From assembly GCA_964019695.1 (NCBI GenBank), contig OZ026531.1, positions 4,597,701 through 4,661,700 of the forward strand: 64,000 nt of DNA, read 5' to 3'. A program made the position numbers and the translations under genes. This document shows, in pieces, positions 9,983 through 21,475 of this stretch (positions within the stretch are counted from its first letter, which is position 1; the number at the start of each line of letters is the position of its first letter). The stretch comes from Loripinus fragilis (Eukaryota; Mollusca; Bivalvia; Lucinida; Lucinidae). Below the pieces are notes generated by a model. That model made no database searches. It was not told the DNA's origin and saw nothing but the letters and a program-made list of their open reading frames with translations.

Positions 9983-10865
9983 CAAAAACTAAGGATTGGG
10001 AAATTATGGAGAAATTCTGTTGAGATAAGTACTTGAAAGGTCACAAATGGCTGTAACAAATTACTGATGAAGGTCTGACCACCATTATTTGGATGCCCAG
10101 CGGGGAACTGGAGCAGAAAACTAAGGATTGGGAAATTATGGAGAAATTCTGTTGAGATAAGTTCTTGAAGGGTCACAATTGGCTGTAACAAATTATCTAT
10201 GAAGGTCTGACCACCATTATTTTGATGCCCAGAGGGGAACAGGAGTAGAAAACTAAGAATTTGGAAATTGTGGAGAAATTCTGTTGAGATAAGTTCTTGA
10301 AAGGTCAGAATTGGCTGTAACAAATTACCTATGAAGGTCTGACAACAATAATTTGGATGTCAATTGGGGAACAGGAGTAGAAAACTAAGATTTGGGAAAT
10401 TATGGCGAAATTCTGTTGAAATAAGTTCTTGAAAGGTCACAATTGGCTGTAACAAACTACTGATGAAGGTCTGACCACCATTATTTGGATGCCAATAGGG
10501 GAATAAGAGCAGAAAACTAAGAATTGGAAAATTATGGAGAAATTCTGTTGAGATAAGTTTTTGAAAGGTGACAATTGGCTGTAACAAATTACATAATGAA
10601 GGTCTGACTACCATTATTTGGATATCAATAGGGAAACAGGAGCAGAAAACTAAGAATTGGAAAATTATGGAGAAATTCTGTTGAGATAAGTTCTTAAAAG
10701 GTCACAATTGGCTGTAACAAATTACCTTTGAAGGTCTGACTACCATTATTTGGATGCCCAGAGGAGAACAGGGGCAGAAAACTAAGAATTGGAAAATTAT
10801 GGAGAAGCTCTGTTGAGATTAGTTCTTGAAAGGGCACAATTGGCTGCAACAAATTACTGATGAAG
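9983..10865. repeat. Satellite S2, block 2
   Basis: About seven units. The minus strand is open at 9832-10323 and 10360-10614, each frame carrying repeats of VTFQELISTEFLHNF. It ends where a duplicated unrelated unit starts at 10866. Confidence 0.9.
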
Positions 10866-11319
10866 GCTTGACTATAGTGAAGATTTTATTTTCTTGTCCT
10901 TTGGGATCATGGATTACATTGTGGAACTTTGAAACTATTAGAGGGTCACTGATGAGGCCTAAATGGCCGACACTAGCTAGTCTGGCCCAGGAAATATGCA
11001 CACTATAGTTTCAGTTCTTTGGTGCATTCTTTGCTTCCAAAGGATACCCTTTTAAGAAAATATTTGACTTCACAGCAGCTAGTGACTGGGACTGTGTGGC
11101 GGCGTTAGAATGTCTCCCTGCCCTTCACTATAGTGTAGATTTTATTTTCTTGTCCTTTGGGATCTTGGGTTTTATTGTCGAACTACGAAACTATTAGAGG
11201 GTCACTGATGAGGCTTAAATGGCTGAAACTAGCTAGTCTGGCCCAGAAAATATGCACACTCTAGTTTCAGTTCTTTGGTGCATTCTTTGCTACCAAAGGA
11301 TACCCTTTAAAGAACATAT
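10866..11319. repeat. Two direct copies of a roughly 180-bp unit inside S2
   Basis: TTTTATTTTCTTGTCCTTTG begins similar stretches at about 10882 and 11140. Each has CTATTAGAGGGTCACTGATG, AGCTAGTCTGGCCCAG, TTTCAGTTCTTTGGTGCATT and CCAAAGGATACCC. A 60-70 bp linker separates them. S2 resumes at 11320. Origin unknown; it could be a two-unit insertion or a composite higher-order repeat. Confidence 0.7.
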
Positions 11320-12475
11320 TTGACCACCATTATTTTAATGCCCAGATGGGAACAGGAGCAGAAAACTAAGATTGGGAAATTATGGAGAAATTCTGTTAAG
11401 ATAAGTTCTTAAAAAGTCACAATTGGCTGTTATAAATTACTTATGAAGGTCTGACCACCATTATTTTAATGCCCAGAAGGGAACAAGAGCAGAAAACTAA
11501 GGATTGGGAAATAATGGAGAAATTCTGTTGAGATAAGTTCTTGAAAGGTCAAAATTGGCTGTAACAAATTAGCTATGAAGGTCTGACTACCATTAATTGG
11601 ATGTCAATAGGGGAACAGGAGCAGAAAACTAAGAATTGGGAAATTATGGAGAGGCTCTGTTGAGATAAGTTCTTTAAAGGTCACAATTGGCTGTAACAAA
11701 TTTCCTAAGAAGGTCATACCACAATTATTTAGATGTCAATAGGGGAACAGGGGCAGAAAACTTAGAATTGGGAAATCGTGGAGAAATTCTGTTGAGATAA
11801 GTTCTTGAAAGGTCACAAATGGCTGTAACTAATTACCTATGAAGGTCTGACCACCATTATTTGGATGCCCAGAGGGGAACAGCTAGCAGAAAACTAAGAA
11901 TTGGAAAAATATGGAGAAATTCTGTTGAGATAAGTTCTTAAAAAGTCACAATTGGCTGTTACAAATTACTTATGAAGGTCTGACCACCATTATTTTAATG
12001 CCCAGAAGGGAAAAAGAGCAGAAAACTAAGGATTGGGAAATAATGGAGAAATTCTGTTGAGATAAGTTCTTGAAAGGTCATAATTGGCTGTAACAAATTA
12101 GCTATGAAGGTCTGACTACCATTAATTGGATGTCAATAGGGGAACAGGACCAGAAAACTAAGAATTGGGAAATTATTGAGAGGCTCTGTTGAGATAAGTT
12201 CTTTAAAGGTCACAATTGACTGTAACAAATTACCTAAGAAGGTCATACCACCATTATTTAGATGTCAATAGGGGAACAGGGGCAGAAAACTTAGAATTGG
12301 GAAATCGTGGAGAAATTCTGTTGAGATAAGTTCTTGAAAGGTCACAATTGGCTGTAACAAATTGACCACCATTATTTGGATGCCTAGAGGGAAGCAGGAG
12401 TAGAAAATTACTGAACCGGAAAATTATGGAGAAATTCTGTTGAGATAAGTTCTTGAAAGGTCTCAATTGGCTGCA
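11320..12475. repeat. Satellite S2, block 3
   Basis: About nine units, several paired as longer repeats: the stretch from 11420 to 11790 is closely repeated from 11960 to 12330. The array stops at 12475 in a T-run, and HINE-like elements follow. Confidence 0.9.
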
Positions 12476-12559
12476 GGTTTTTTTTTGTGTTCTCACTGGG
12501 TCGAAATTTGGCCCCATTTCCAATGGAATTTAGGTGTCTTTTTACCCAATTTTGATAAA

Positions 12560-13590
12560 AACTAGAAATTGTGTTTATGAAACACTATGCCCCCAACCAT
12601 TAGCTTGTCCACCATCCTGTTCACCAGGTTATCTATTCACCACCCTCCTTCAGCTGACCATACCTGAGACAACTAGCTGTAGTAGTTTCGAGATATCTTT
12701 ATTCGAAGTTTTTGAAGTCCAAATTTGCAAAGGACATGAACTAAAAAAAAAACCCAAAGCAATAACTAGAAAAAAAGTGACATTTTTTAAAAATTTTCAC
12801 TAGGTAATCCACTTATTACCCTGTATCAGCTGTCAAACTTTGGAGCTCCTAGCTGTAAAGGTTTTTGAGATATCAAGTATTCTGTTGAAATTTGCAAAGG
12901 GCAATTACTAAAAAAAAAATAAAATGATTTTTTTTAATTTTCACCAAGTAGTCATTTCATTACCTTCTATAAGTTGACCAAGTTTGAAGCTCCTAGCTGT
13001 AACGGTTTATGAGATATCAAGTTTTCTATGTCAAAATTTACAAAGGACAATAACTCAAAAAAATAAAATGATTTTTTTTTATTTTCACAGTCTACTCATT
13101 ATTCTCTATAAGCTGACCAAGTTTGAAGCTCCTAGCTGTAACAGTTTTTGAGATATCTAGTTTTCTATGTCCAAATTTGCAAAGGGCAATAACTAAAAAA
13201 ATTGATTTTTTTTTTTAAATTTTCACCAAGTAATCTACTCATTATCCTCTATGAGCTGACCAAGTTTGAAAATCCTAGCTGTTATAGTTTTTGAAATATC
13301 CTGATTACAAAATTTCATTATGACCCTTTAAAAGGGGCATAACTCCACAAAGGGAGATAATCCAGATTAAAAAAAAATACAGGTCAGTTATTTTTTGATG
13401 CTGAGTCCATCTATGAAATTTCAAAACCCTATCTTAAATTTGTAACGGACGGCGAACACACTGACAGACGAGCTCAAAGCAATATGCCCCTTCAACTTTT
13501 TCAAAGTTGGGGGATAAAATTTGTAATGGACGGACAGACAGACAAGTCCAAAGCAATATGCCCCTTCAGCTTTTTCAAAGTTGGGGCATA
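12560..13590. mobile_element. HINE-like element P1
   Basis: Left end region CACTATGCCCCCAACC, right end AAAGTTGGGGCATA, giving inverted TATGCCCC termini. The core has about five units of 138-148 bp with AAGTTTGAAGCTCCTAGCTG and TTTTTGAGATATC. GGACGGACAGACAGAC follows, then a 3' hairpin CCTTCAACTTTTTCAAAGTTGG, present twice (13489 and 13562). No transposase. Confidence 0.65.
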
Positions 13591-13624
13591 AAAATCCCAA
13601 TCTTCTTTGGAAGATTGGGATTTT
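13591..13624. other. Perfect 15-bp stem hairpin
   Basis: AAAATCCCAATCTTC at 13591-13605 and GAAGATTGGGATTTT at 13610-13624 with the four-base loop TTTG. It lies right after the P1 right end. It could be a further terminal hairpin, a small insertion, or a transcribed hairpin. Confidence 0.8.
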
Positions 13625-13718
13625 CATTCAGTAATCACACATACACAAGCAACATGGTGACATTCTCCTTCAATTTAATGGCAATAGTATGTGTAATAGC
13701 TCATTTGTTATACTCGCT

Positions 13719-14905
13719 TTTTTCTACAGAAAAAAAGGGTATATTAATTTCGTACCAAAGTCAGTCCATCGTCCGTCTTTCCGTCCGTCATGTTTCTTGT
13801 AAATGTATCTCTCCTAAACCGTTAGACCTAGCAACTTCAAACTTTATACCTACATGTAGATAGGTCACAAGATGTAACGGGTACTGGGCAACATTTCATG
13901 TGACCTTGACCCCTAGGTCAAGGTCAAAGGTCAAATAATGTATTTTTTTGTAAATGCATCTCCTCCTAAAGCATAAGACTTAGTACCTTGAAACTTTGTC
14001 TCTGATTGGGTCACATGAAGTAGAGGGTACTGGGCAACATTTCGTGTGAACAAATTATGTATTTTCTTTTAAATGCATCTTCTCCTTAACCGTTAGATGT
14101 AGCAACTTAAAACTTTGTACCTGAATAGGTCACATGATGTAGAGGGTACTGGGTGACATTTTGTGTGACCTTGACCCCAAGGTCAAGGTCAGATAGTATA
14201 TTTACTTGTAAATGCATCTCCTCCTAAACTGTTAGACGCAGCAACTTAAAACTTTGTACCTGTATAGGTCACATGATGTAGAGGGTACTTGGTAACATTT
14301 TGTGTGACATTGACCCCAAGGTCAAGGTCAGATGGTATATTTACTTGTAAATGCATCTCCTTCTAAACTGTTACACCTAGCAACTTCAAACTTTGTATCT
14401 GAATAGGTCACATGATGTAGAGGGTACTGGGCAACATCTTGTGTGACCTTATTCCCAAGGTCAAGGTCAAATAATGTATTTTCATTTAAATGCATCTCCT
14501 TCTAAACCGTTAGAGGTAGCAGCTTCAAACTTTGCAGCTGCATAGGTCACATGATGAAAAGGGTACTGGACACCATTTCATGTGACATTGACCCAGAGGT
14601 CAGGGTCAGAGGTCAAATAATATATTTTTTCTTAATAAACCTTAGGCAATTGCAACTTAAAACTTTGCAGGTGAATAGGTCACATGATGTAGAGGGTGCG
14701 GTGCAATATTTAGAGTGACCTTAATGCCAAGGTTTTTCTTTTAAATGCATCTCCTTAACCGTTTGATGTAGCCACTTCAAACTTCCCAGGGCCATGATGT
14801 GGAGGGTACTCAGCAACATTTTGTGTATCCATGACGTCAAGGTCAAAAGTGAAAAAGCTGATATTTGCAATGGTGTACCATCAACTGCATTCTAGTTTTT
14901 ATTGA
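13719..14905 (+). mobile_element. HINE-like element P2 (ligand-repeat core)
   Basis: Left hairpin TTTTTTCTACAGAAAAAA, then TCCGTCTTTCCGTCCGTC. The core has about seven units of 140-150 bp with TGACCTTGACCCCAAGGTCA, GCATCTCCTCCTAAACCGTT and GGTCACATGATGTAGAGGG. It ends in a palindromic ATGGTGTACCAT. The same parts in the same order, inverted, make up 32425-33755. The core resembles bivalve pearl/BIV160-type repeats; the name needs a search. Confidence 0.75.
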
Positions 14906-15029
14906 CATAATTGTGCACTATAACAAATTTCCCAATTTAGGGGTTTATATAAATTATATACCGCGCTAATTTTCCAAAATCTAAATGGCCCTTGGGCCCC
15001 TTCTCAAAATTGCAAAAAAATCCCTGGGC

Positions 15030-15294
15030 TCTAACAAATTACAGATGCTCAGAGTAGAACAGGAGTAGAAAACTAAGAATATCGAGATTATGGAGAAGCT
15101 CTGTTGAGATAAGTTCTTGAAAGTAAGTAAGGGTGCAAAGATGAAGTCTTGAAGTCAAAATAGGCTGTAGCAAATTACAGATGAAGGTCTGACCAACCTT
15201 ATGCTACCTTTGTACTACAGATGTAAATTGATACACATGCCTGACCAATCTTATGCTACCTTTGTACTACAGATGTAAATTGATACACATGCCT
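15030..15294. repeat. Satellite S2 remnant and a 53-bp tandem duplication
   Basis: A last S2 unit (GAACAGGAGTAGAAAACTAAG, CTCTGTTGAGATAAG) is followed by two almost identical 53-bp copies of CCTTATGCTACCTTTGTACT...GATACACATGCC at about 15189 and 15242. The S2 unit contains TAAGTAAGGGTGCAAAGATG, also present at the left junction of the retroelement (7025), so that junction sequence belongs to S2. Confidence 0.75.
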
Positions 15295-15590
15295 GTGACG
15301 GAATACTACACTATTTTATCACCTTAAATAAGTCCCGCAATCAAAATCAACCCACAATTAATCCAAGGTTCACCTTACAGTTAACATTAATCCTAGCTTA
15401 GTACTGGTTCAACCCAGCAAGACCCGTCCCTACATAACTGAAAGATTGTTGATGGGATGTAAGAGGGGGGGGGGTGGGGGGGGGGGGAGAAGGTACAAGT
15501 TTTGCACATAAGTGACTTAGCTATGTTTACAAAAGAGAAAACTCGGAGATGGACAAGCCAAATACAAAAGAGCTCCATCAACACCGTAAA

Positions 15591-15957
15591 CTCTTTGCAT
15601 GCTGGGTAAGTTTTCATGATTTTTGTCGTCTGATTTTTTTCAAAATCAACTTTTCAAGAAATTCTTTCAGGAACACACTCAGAGTATCAATTTATTTGAT
15701 CATTAACCCTTAAAGCGCCAATCACGACTGCAGCAGACGACAAATTTTGAGACATCTTTCTCAATTTTCGACAAAAATAAGGCATGATATTACATGACTG
15801 CCAGCAGACAATTCTCATGAAATATCATGCCTTATTTGTTATTTTTGAAAAAGCGGCAAAATTTTTAATTGTCATCTGCTGCAAATTATAGATGGCGCTT
15901 AAAGGGTTAAATTGCAAAGGTTATCAGCAGGTGACCAAATTTGCTGCTGGCAGGCAA
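15591..15957. mobile_element. MITE family A, copy 2, split by family B copy
   Basis: Family A sequence starts at CTCTTTGCATGCTGGG (15591) and resumes with ATTGCAAAGGTTATCAGCAG after 15910. The gap is exactly one family B element with its TTAA duplication, so B inserted into A. The outer TTAA is mutated on the left (GTAAA) and not seen on the right. Confidence 0.7.
15707..15906. mobile_element. TTAA MITE, family B, copy 2 (intact)
   Basis: TTAA at 15703-15706 and 15907-15910 flank a 200-bp element with ends CCCTTAAAGCGCCA and TGGCGCTTAAAGGG. The interior holds GCAGCAGACGACAAATTTTG and its inverted partner, plus ATGAAATATCATGCCTTATT arms. This is the reference copy for the family. TTAA plus a CCCT start fits piggyBac-derived MITEs. 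Confidence 0.9.
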
Positions 15958-16089
15958 AAATGTAAAATGTAATCTTTACCATCCATTTGTTTGATATAGA
16001 CTATTTATACTGTTTCAATTCTACTGCAAGTGTAGGACATACTTATTAAACATAGAAATTTTGGTAGAGGGTCATTTGTCTGAAATTAC

Positions 16090-16295
16090 AGTCAAACCTG
16101 CTGTTGCGGCCACCTCTATTAAGAGTGACCCTCCTTTAAGCAGCCATTTCAGAGTCCCCCCACACAATTTTGAATGCAAATGCACCTCTATCAAGTATGC
16201 ACCTGTCTAACGCAGCCAGTGGTCAGTGAAATTTGTCCCAAAACACTGAAATTGTGTCCTTAACAGCCATTTTCTATGGGTTGATGCGACCAGTT
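16090..16295. repeat. Dispersed repeat fragment (GTCAAACCTG type)
   Basis: CAGTCAAACCTGCTGTTGCGG, CCACCTCTATTAAG and CAATTTTGAATGCAAATGCA resemble a widespread invertebrate repeat starting CAGTCAAACCT. Only one copy here and no clear termini. 16300-17010 holds no supported feature. Confidence 0.35.
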
Positions 16296-17835
16296 TGGTT
16301 AAATATTCTCTGTTGTTGTTTTTTTGCGTTTTTTTACACTGGCCAATGGCTTGGTGCAATTTAACTCCCCAGCAGTGGTGTCTCCTAGAACAAAATTCTT
16401 CAACGGCCGCTTCCCTATGTTCAGGCTATTGGACCCAACTATTGGAAAGTTTGTGGTCCAATCAAGCCACAATGGAGCCAAAATCATTTAAGTTTACGCA
16501 AATCCAACACTACGACATGGTTCAGGAAACCAGCACATATGGATTAACAAGCAAAAACAGCGCCAACAGTAACCTAAAACCGGAATACACTAAAGGAAGA
16601 CGACTTGTAGACTTTTTGTAAGCGGGTAACCAGTCGTAAGTAAATATTGCAAAGCCAGTCAGCTGATAAAATTGTCGATGTAAAAGCGTTCACCGCTGTC
16701 AAAGTTCATTCATCCATACCGTGACAGGTGTTAAATGGTAAATGTGTGAAAAACTATATACAAAGTAACACTTTTTGCTGGAGAAAGATAGAATGTTTGC
16801 TGGGAAATAAAACAAGCATTGTATATAACTTTTGAGAAAAGAGTTATTTTTGAGTAACAAAAGTTGAACCATTTTCTGATTCCTATACACCTGAATAAAT
16901 CTACAATTCTAACAATCTTCTTAATGTTCAGTAGTACGAGGCCATTAAACATGCCTTTGCCTTTCAAAAATCAAGTTTTAGCTTTAAGAAAAAAATAGAT
17001 TAGTAGTGCCAAGCTATCTCTAAATCAAAAGGCAAACTCTTTTGTTTGTTTGATTTGATTCTTTACGTCCCATCAACAATCTTTCAGTTAAACAGGGACC
17101 GGTCTTCCTGGGTTGAACCAGTACTAAGCTAGGATGAATGTGTCTTGCTCAAGGTCTGTAACCACAACGCAGTGATGTCGGTGAGGCTCAAACCTGTGGC
17201 CCCTCGGTTTCCCATCAAGCACTCTACCACTGAGCCATTGTCACCGTCTATCATCGAAACCGGAAATAGCGTACCACTGAATCGAAAGTAGAGAAAAACG
17301 GCATGGTGGGCGGTGAGTTTTTACCTTTATTTGAGCTTTATTATTTGCTCCCGAGCAAACACTGACATCAAGATTAATTTCCAAGGGATTAATTTCAATG
17401 TTGTGTATCTTTATTATATTCTGTGTGTCAACACAGCTTTGTTTACACAAAGTTATCGCAGCTTGGTACTGGCTGGAAAGTGCTCACGCCGTAAAAACAG
17501 CCTTTGAACTAACGGTTACATGGTTTATCTTCGGGTAAGAAGTTAATTCCCTATGTCTATATGCAAATTGCACCATCCCAGTTTTATCTCTGGTCTTGGT
17601 TTGATTATTTTCAATTGGAATCTAATGAAACAAAATAACTGTAGTATACGGCGAATAGTTGTTGATGGCAAAACTCGTGTACTGCGATTAGTTAAAATCG
17701 TGTACCACGAATAGTGGCAACATTTAATGGGATTGACGCTTAATTCATGACTGACACTAGAAAAATAAATGAAACATTGTTTTTTTAGCATTGGAGTTCA
17801 TTTCAATTAATATTTAAACCATCAGTATTAAACGG

Positions 17836-18010
17836 GGGAAGCAGTTGCTTAGTGGAAGAGTGATTGACTCGAGATTGAGGGGCGCAGATTTGAGCCTCAC
17901 CTCAGGCACTGTGTTGTTTTCCTGAGCAAGACACTTATCATCTGTCTAGTGCTGGTTTAACCTAAGAAGACCCATCCCGGCATGACTGAAAATTTGTTGA
18001 CTGAGGCCTA
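17836..18010 (+). mobile_element. SINE family 1, inside element J
   Basis: Head GGGGGAAGCAGTTGCTTAGTGG, B-box-like GATTTGAGCCTC, body GTGCTGGTTTAACCTAAGAA, and 3' GACTGAAAATTTGTTGACTG. More diverged than the SINE that J interrupts. No clear duplication. Confidence 0.75.
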
Positions 18011-18189
18011 AAGACAAAGAAAAATACCCCCAGCACACAAGGCTAAATGGTTCACATGAGGGCTGTATCTGAGCGTACATAGAACCCAAATAGGGCACAT
18101 ATAACTGTTTACCATCACATAAGCAGAATCACTACCGCTTGAGGCTTTGGGTGATCCCGAAAATAAAACCACAACCCTCTCCACCAGCA

Positions 18190-18372
18190 CTGATTACTGT
18201 CAGAGAGACTGACTAGAAATTTGATATTTCACCTGTAGCCAGTTTAGCTATGATACTTTACAAAAAGCGAACAACAAAGGTGCTGATCAGACAAAGCAGA
18301 AGTGCAGGCTGGTCTGCACCTTTGTTGTCCGCAACCCTCTGAAGACAGGTTTTCTGGCATTGAGGACCATAT
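18190..18372. mobile_element. Foldback element D fragment
   Basis: Contains GCTGATCAGACAAAGCAG, GGCTGGTCTGCACCTTTG and CTGAAGACAGGTTTTCTGGC, matching the right half of the complete copy at 28619-28870. The left terminus is missing. Confidence 0.6.
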
Positions 18373-18649
18373 AACCGATATGTGTTGCCCATAATGACCC
18401 AAATGGGCCCCATATGTAACCCATATGGGTTTTCCCACATGGGTCCATGTGCCACTGCTGCAAATACCTTATCAGTCCCATTTGAACTACTGGAGACACA
18501 TATTATATCCCACTTTATTGAAAAAAAATGTGTGTCACTTGCAATTAATAGTCATTTTTAACCAGCGTATTATCAAGGCAATTCACGTGCTATTGATTCA
18601 CGGCTTTTGGACTTAATGTATACACAGTTTGGGGACGTCACAAGAAGTG

Positions 18650-19690
18650 ACCTCAGGAAAAGTGGGGCTATATTAGATTTGGGTTGTCTGTCATTCCATC
18701 ATTCTGTCTGTTATTCCGTCTATCTGTCATCATTTCGTTTCCACTCAATATCTTGAGAACAACTTTATAGAATTTACCCAATTTTGTATGTGCATTGACA
18801 TTGAAATATCTTTCAACATGATCTAGATTGGGATTTTACGCATCATTTTTCAGACATTTGTACCAGAGTTATGGCCCTTGATTTACGCCAGAATTTTGTT
18901 TCCGCTCAATATCTTTACAACAAATTGACCGATTTTCACTAAATTTTATATATATGCATTCATATTGATATGATCTAGCTTGTGATTGTTACACATCATT
19001 TGTCGCACATTTTTACCAGAGTAATGGCCCTTGATTTATGCCAAAATTTTGTATCCGCTAAATACCTTGAGAACAAATTGACAGATTTTCACTAAATTAT
19101 ATATATATGTATTTTTATTGATACGATTTAGGTTGGGATTGTTACACACGATTTTTAGAACATTTATACGAGTGTCATGGCCCTTGATATATGCCAGAGT
19201 TTTGTTTCCACTTAATATCTTGTGAAAAAACTGACAGATTTTCACTAAATTTTATATATTCATTCTTATTAAAAAGATCTAGGTTTATGACTTATTTGTA
19301 ACAGTTATGACCCTTGATTCATGTCAGAATTTCATTTCCACTCAGTATCTTTAGAACAAATGGAAAGAATTTGACCAAACTTTATAAATGCAGTTATATG
19401 GACAGGATCTGTGTCAATAGGATTTTTACCTTTTATCTTTCACAAATTTGTAACAAAGTTATGGCCCTTGATTGACAACATAATTTTGTTTCTGCTCAAT
19501 ATCTTTAGGACAAATGGATAGAATTTCACCAAATTTTGTAAATGTATATATATTTATAAGATATATGTTGGGATTGCTATCTTCCATATTTTGCTTTTTG
19601 TAACAGAGCTTTAGCCCTTCATTGATGTCAGGATTTTGTTTCTGCTCAATATTTTTAGAACATGGCCTTTTTATAGCATAAAAACCCCTA
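18650..19690 (+). mobile_element. HINE-like tandem array P3
   Basis: TCTGTCATTCCATCATTCTG and TCCGTCTATCTGTCATC lead into seven or so units of 140-160 bp with TTATGGCCCTTGATTTATGC, CAGAATTTTGTTTCCGCTCA, ATATCTTTAGAACAAATTGA and TTTCACTAAATTTTATATAT. Same layout as P1 and P2 but an unrelated core. It lies inside element J. Confidence 0.6.
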
Positions 19691-21150
19691 TGCATCTTTC
19701 ATGCTAATGTGCGCCATTATTATACTACAGAAATTCAACTTTTCGAATCGTTTCCCCAAAGCTTTCAATCAACAATATGAATTTATGCTATAATAGCGGT
19801 CAAGTATTTATTAACATTTGCTAGACCCCTCTGGTGCTGTTAAAACACCTGTCAGGCCTGGGTTACAACACCACCCTTGTCTCATCGCATTTATTTTATT
19901 TTGTTGTTTTATTTCCTTTTTATTAATAATAAACAAACCCTGAAGCTTCTCATCTTCTATCAAAGGGCACAACCCAAATATCTTCTCGTTAAGCAGTGTC
20001 AAATAAGTAGGTCAAATATAGCAAAAACAAAGTAAATATTTGTTACCTCGCCACTATTTTGGGGCCTAAAAGTGTTATCCGCTATTTACATCTAGTGCTT
20101 TATTCAAATGTACTTCATACTGTTTTTTTCATTATAGCAAACACATTGAACCCTGATCAGACTGCTCCTAAAGGAACAGTCTAATCTGGGTCCATATTGT
20201 TCGCAATATAGGCTACACATGAAAGAGCAGACAAAAATTTCCTGGTGGTAATTGTCAAAAATACGAAATAAATTCATTACGAAAAAATAACCACAATAGT
20301 TTGCCTACGTTGTACCCTTTGAGACAGACGCATGCCTTTTATCTAGATGATGAAAATGTGAATGGACAGACAGACGGACAGACGGCAACTACACCAGATC
20401 ATGCATCAGGTTATATCATGTTATTAATTGGATATTTTACATGTTAGAAAGGAAGCCTATAGCATTTGCTTGCATAATTCGACAGTTTGCCTTCTTTTGG
20501 CAGACGGTATGTTTTATCGTTAAACCGATCACATTTTGCACCAGTTCAATTATAAGAAAATACCCAAAAATAGCAGTTTTACTTCATAGTGAGTAACAAC
20601 TCATAACTATTCGCAGTACACATTTTTCTTATGAATTTGCTATCTGCAGTACACATCCGCACCTATTCGCGGTACACAACAGGATTTAAATATGAGCCCA
20701 TAATTGGCTTAATTTAAAGATTCTAACTTAAACGCTTGTAAAAACGTTTGTTTTCTATAATTTCACTTGCATTCCATTGGAAAAATCGACAAAATCCACA
20801 TGCTATCCTCGTATAAAGTGAAAGTAAATGTCAAAATGATGTGTGTTTTCGGTACCAGCTTTCAGATTGATGATCCATTCCAGCCTTCAAATTCGTTAAT
20901 GAACAAATACAGCTACTTACGGTTCAAGCTTCATATATCCACTATTTATGTATTGCAAATGTTTTGCAAAACTTTAGCGATTTCATAATGAAATGGGCTA
21001 TTTTTGAAGAGCACTCATCCTCGTGTGTTGTTTATTCTCGATTCAGTGGTACGCTATTTCCGGTTTCGATGATAGACGGTGATTGTGCTCCCTATCTCTA
21101 AATCTAAAGGCAAACTCTTTTATCACCAATGCACTTGACCTTGACATTAA

Positions 21151-21353
21151 CTCATTACCTGCTAGTGTCGTCTGCTGATAACCATTGCAAACATGTTGGA
21201 CCCATATAAGGCCTGATAAAATGTGGGGTCTGATCTGGAATCATACTGTTTCACACTGAGATGGTATTCGTGAAAGAAAATTTTGAAAACATTAATTTTG
21301 AAAAATTAGCAGATGACAAAAAAAAACTGCAAAATTACCCAGCAGGCAATGAG
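21151..21353. mobile_element. TTAA MITE, family A, copy 3 (intact)
   Basis: TTAA at 21147-21150 and 21354-21357. Left end CTCATTACCTGCTAG, right end inverted CTCATTGCCTGCTGG. Opposite orientation to the copy at 1859. 203 bp, non-coding. Confidence 0.85.
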
Positions 21354-21475
21354 TTAAGTTTCTATCGCATAAGAGAACATAGCAGCAACTGGATATCATG
21401 ACATCAAAACAACATCAAATGATGTCACAAAGTTGACATGTACAGATAAACCAAAGGCTTTGAAGCGTGCCTGTA

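Larger units (their letters stand above)
17242..21081. mobile_element. TIR element J, 3.84 kb, CAC termini, 5-bp duplication
   Basis: The first 44 bases (starting CACCGTCTATCATCGAAACC) match the inverted last 44 bases exactly. ATTGT at 17237-17241 and 21082-21086 is the target duplication. Subterminal repeats GTGTACYGCGAATAG occur two or three times near each end in opposite orientation (17648-17720 and 20605-20680), a plausible transposase-binding array. No transposase frame; the interior carries a SINE (17836), a foldback fragment (18190) and a HINE-like array (18650). CAC ends with 5-bp duplications are known from Transib/ProtoRAG transposons; membership is inference. Confidence 0.9.
17014..21121 (-). 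mobile_element. SINE family 1 copy split by TIR element J
   Basis: Minus-strand SINE whose body is 17044-17241 and whose last head bases are 21087-21091. Target duplication: CTATCTCTAAATC then AAAGGCAAACTCTTTT at 17014-17043 and 21092-21121, 29 of 30 bases identical. Element J lies between, in the head just upstream of the A box. Joining the SINE ends around one ATTGT restores a normal SINE head (compare 30195-30213). The SINE is therefore older than J, and both insertions are young. Confidence 0.9.

Noticed and set aside
13900..14900. TGACCTTGACC...GGTCAAGGTCA as nuclear-receptor response elements
   Set aside because: They are core units of a dispersed HINE-like element, so presence follows the repeat, not regulation; could be co-opted but nothing here shows it.
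16295..16621. 108-codon plus-strand frame with a hydrophobic start that looks like a signal peptide
   Set aside because: The start is TTG and the hydrophobic start comes from a T-run; the rest has no recognised motif. Possibly an old retroelement scrap, but not supportable.
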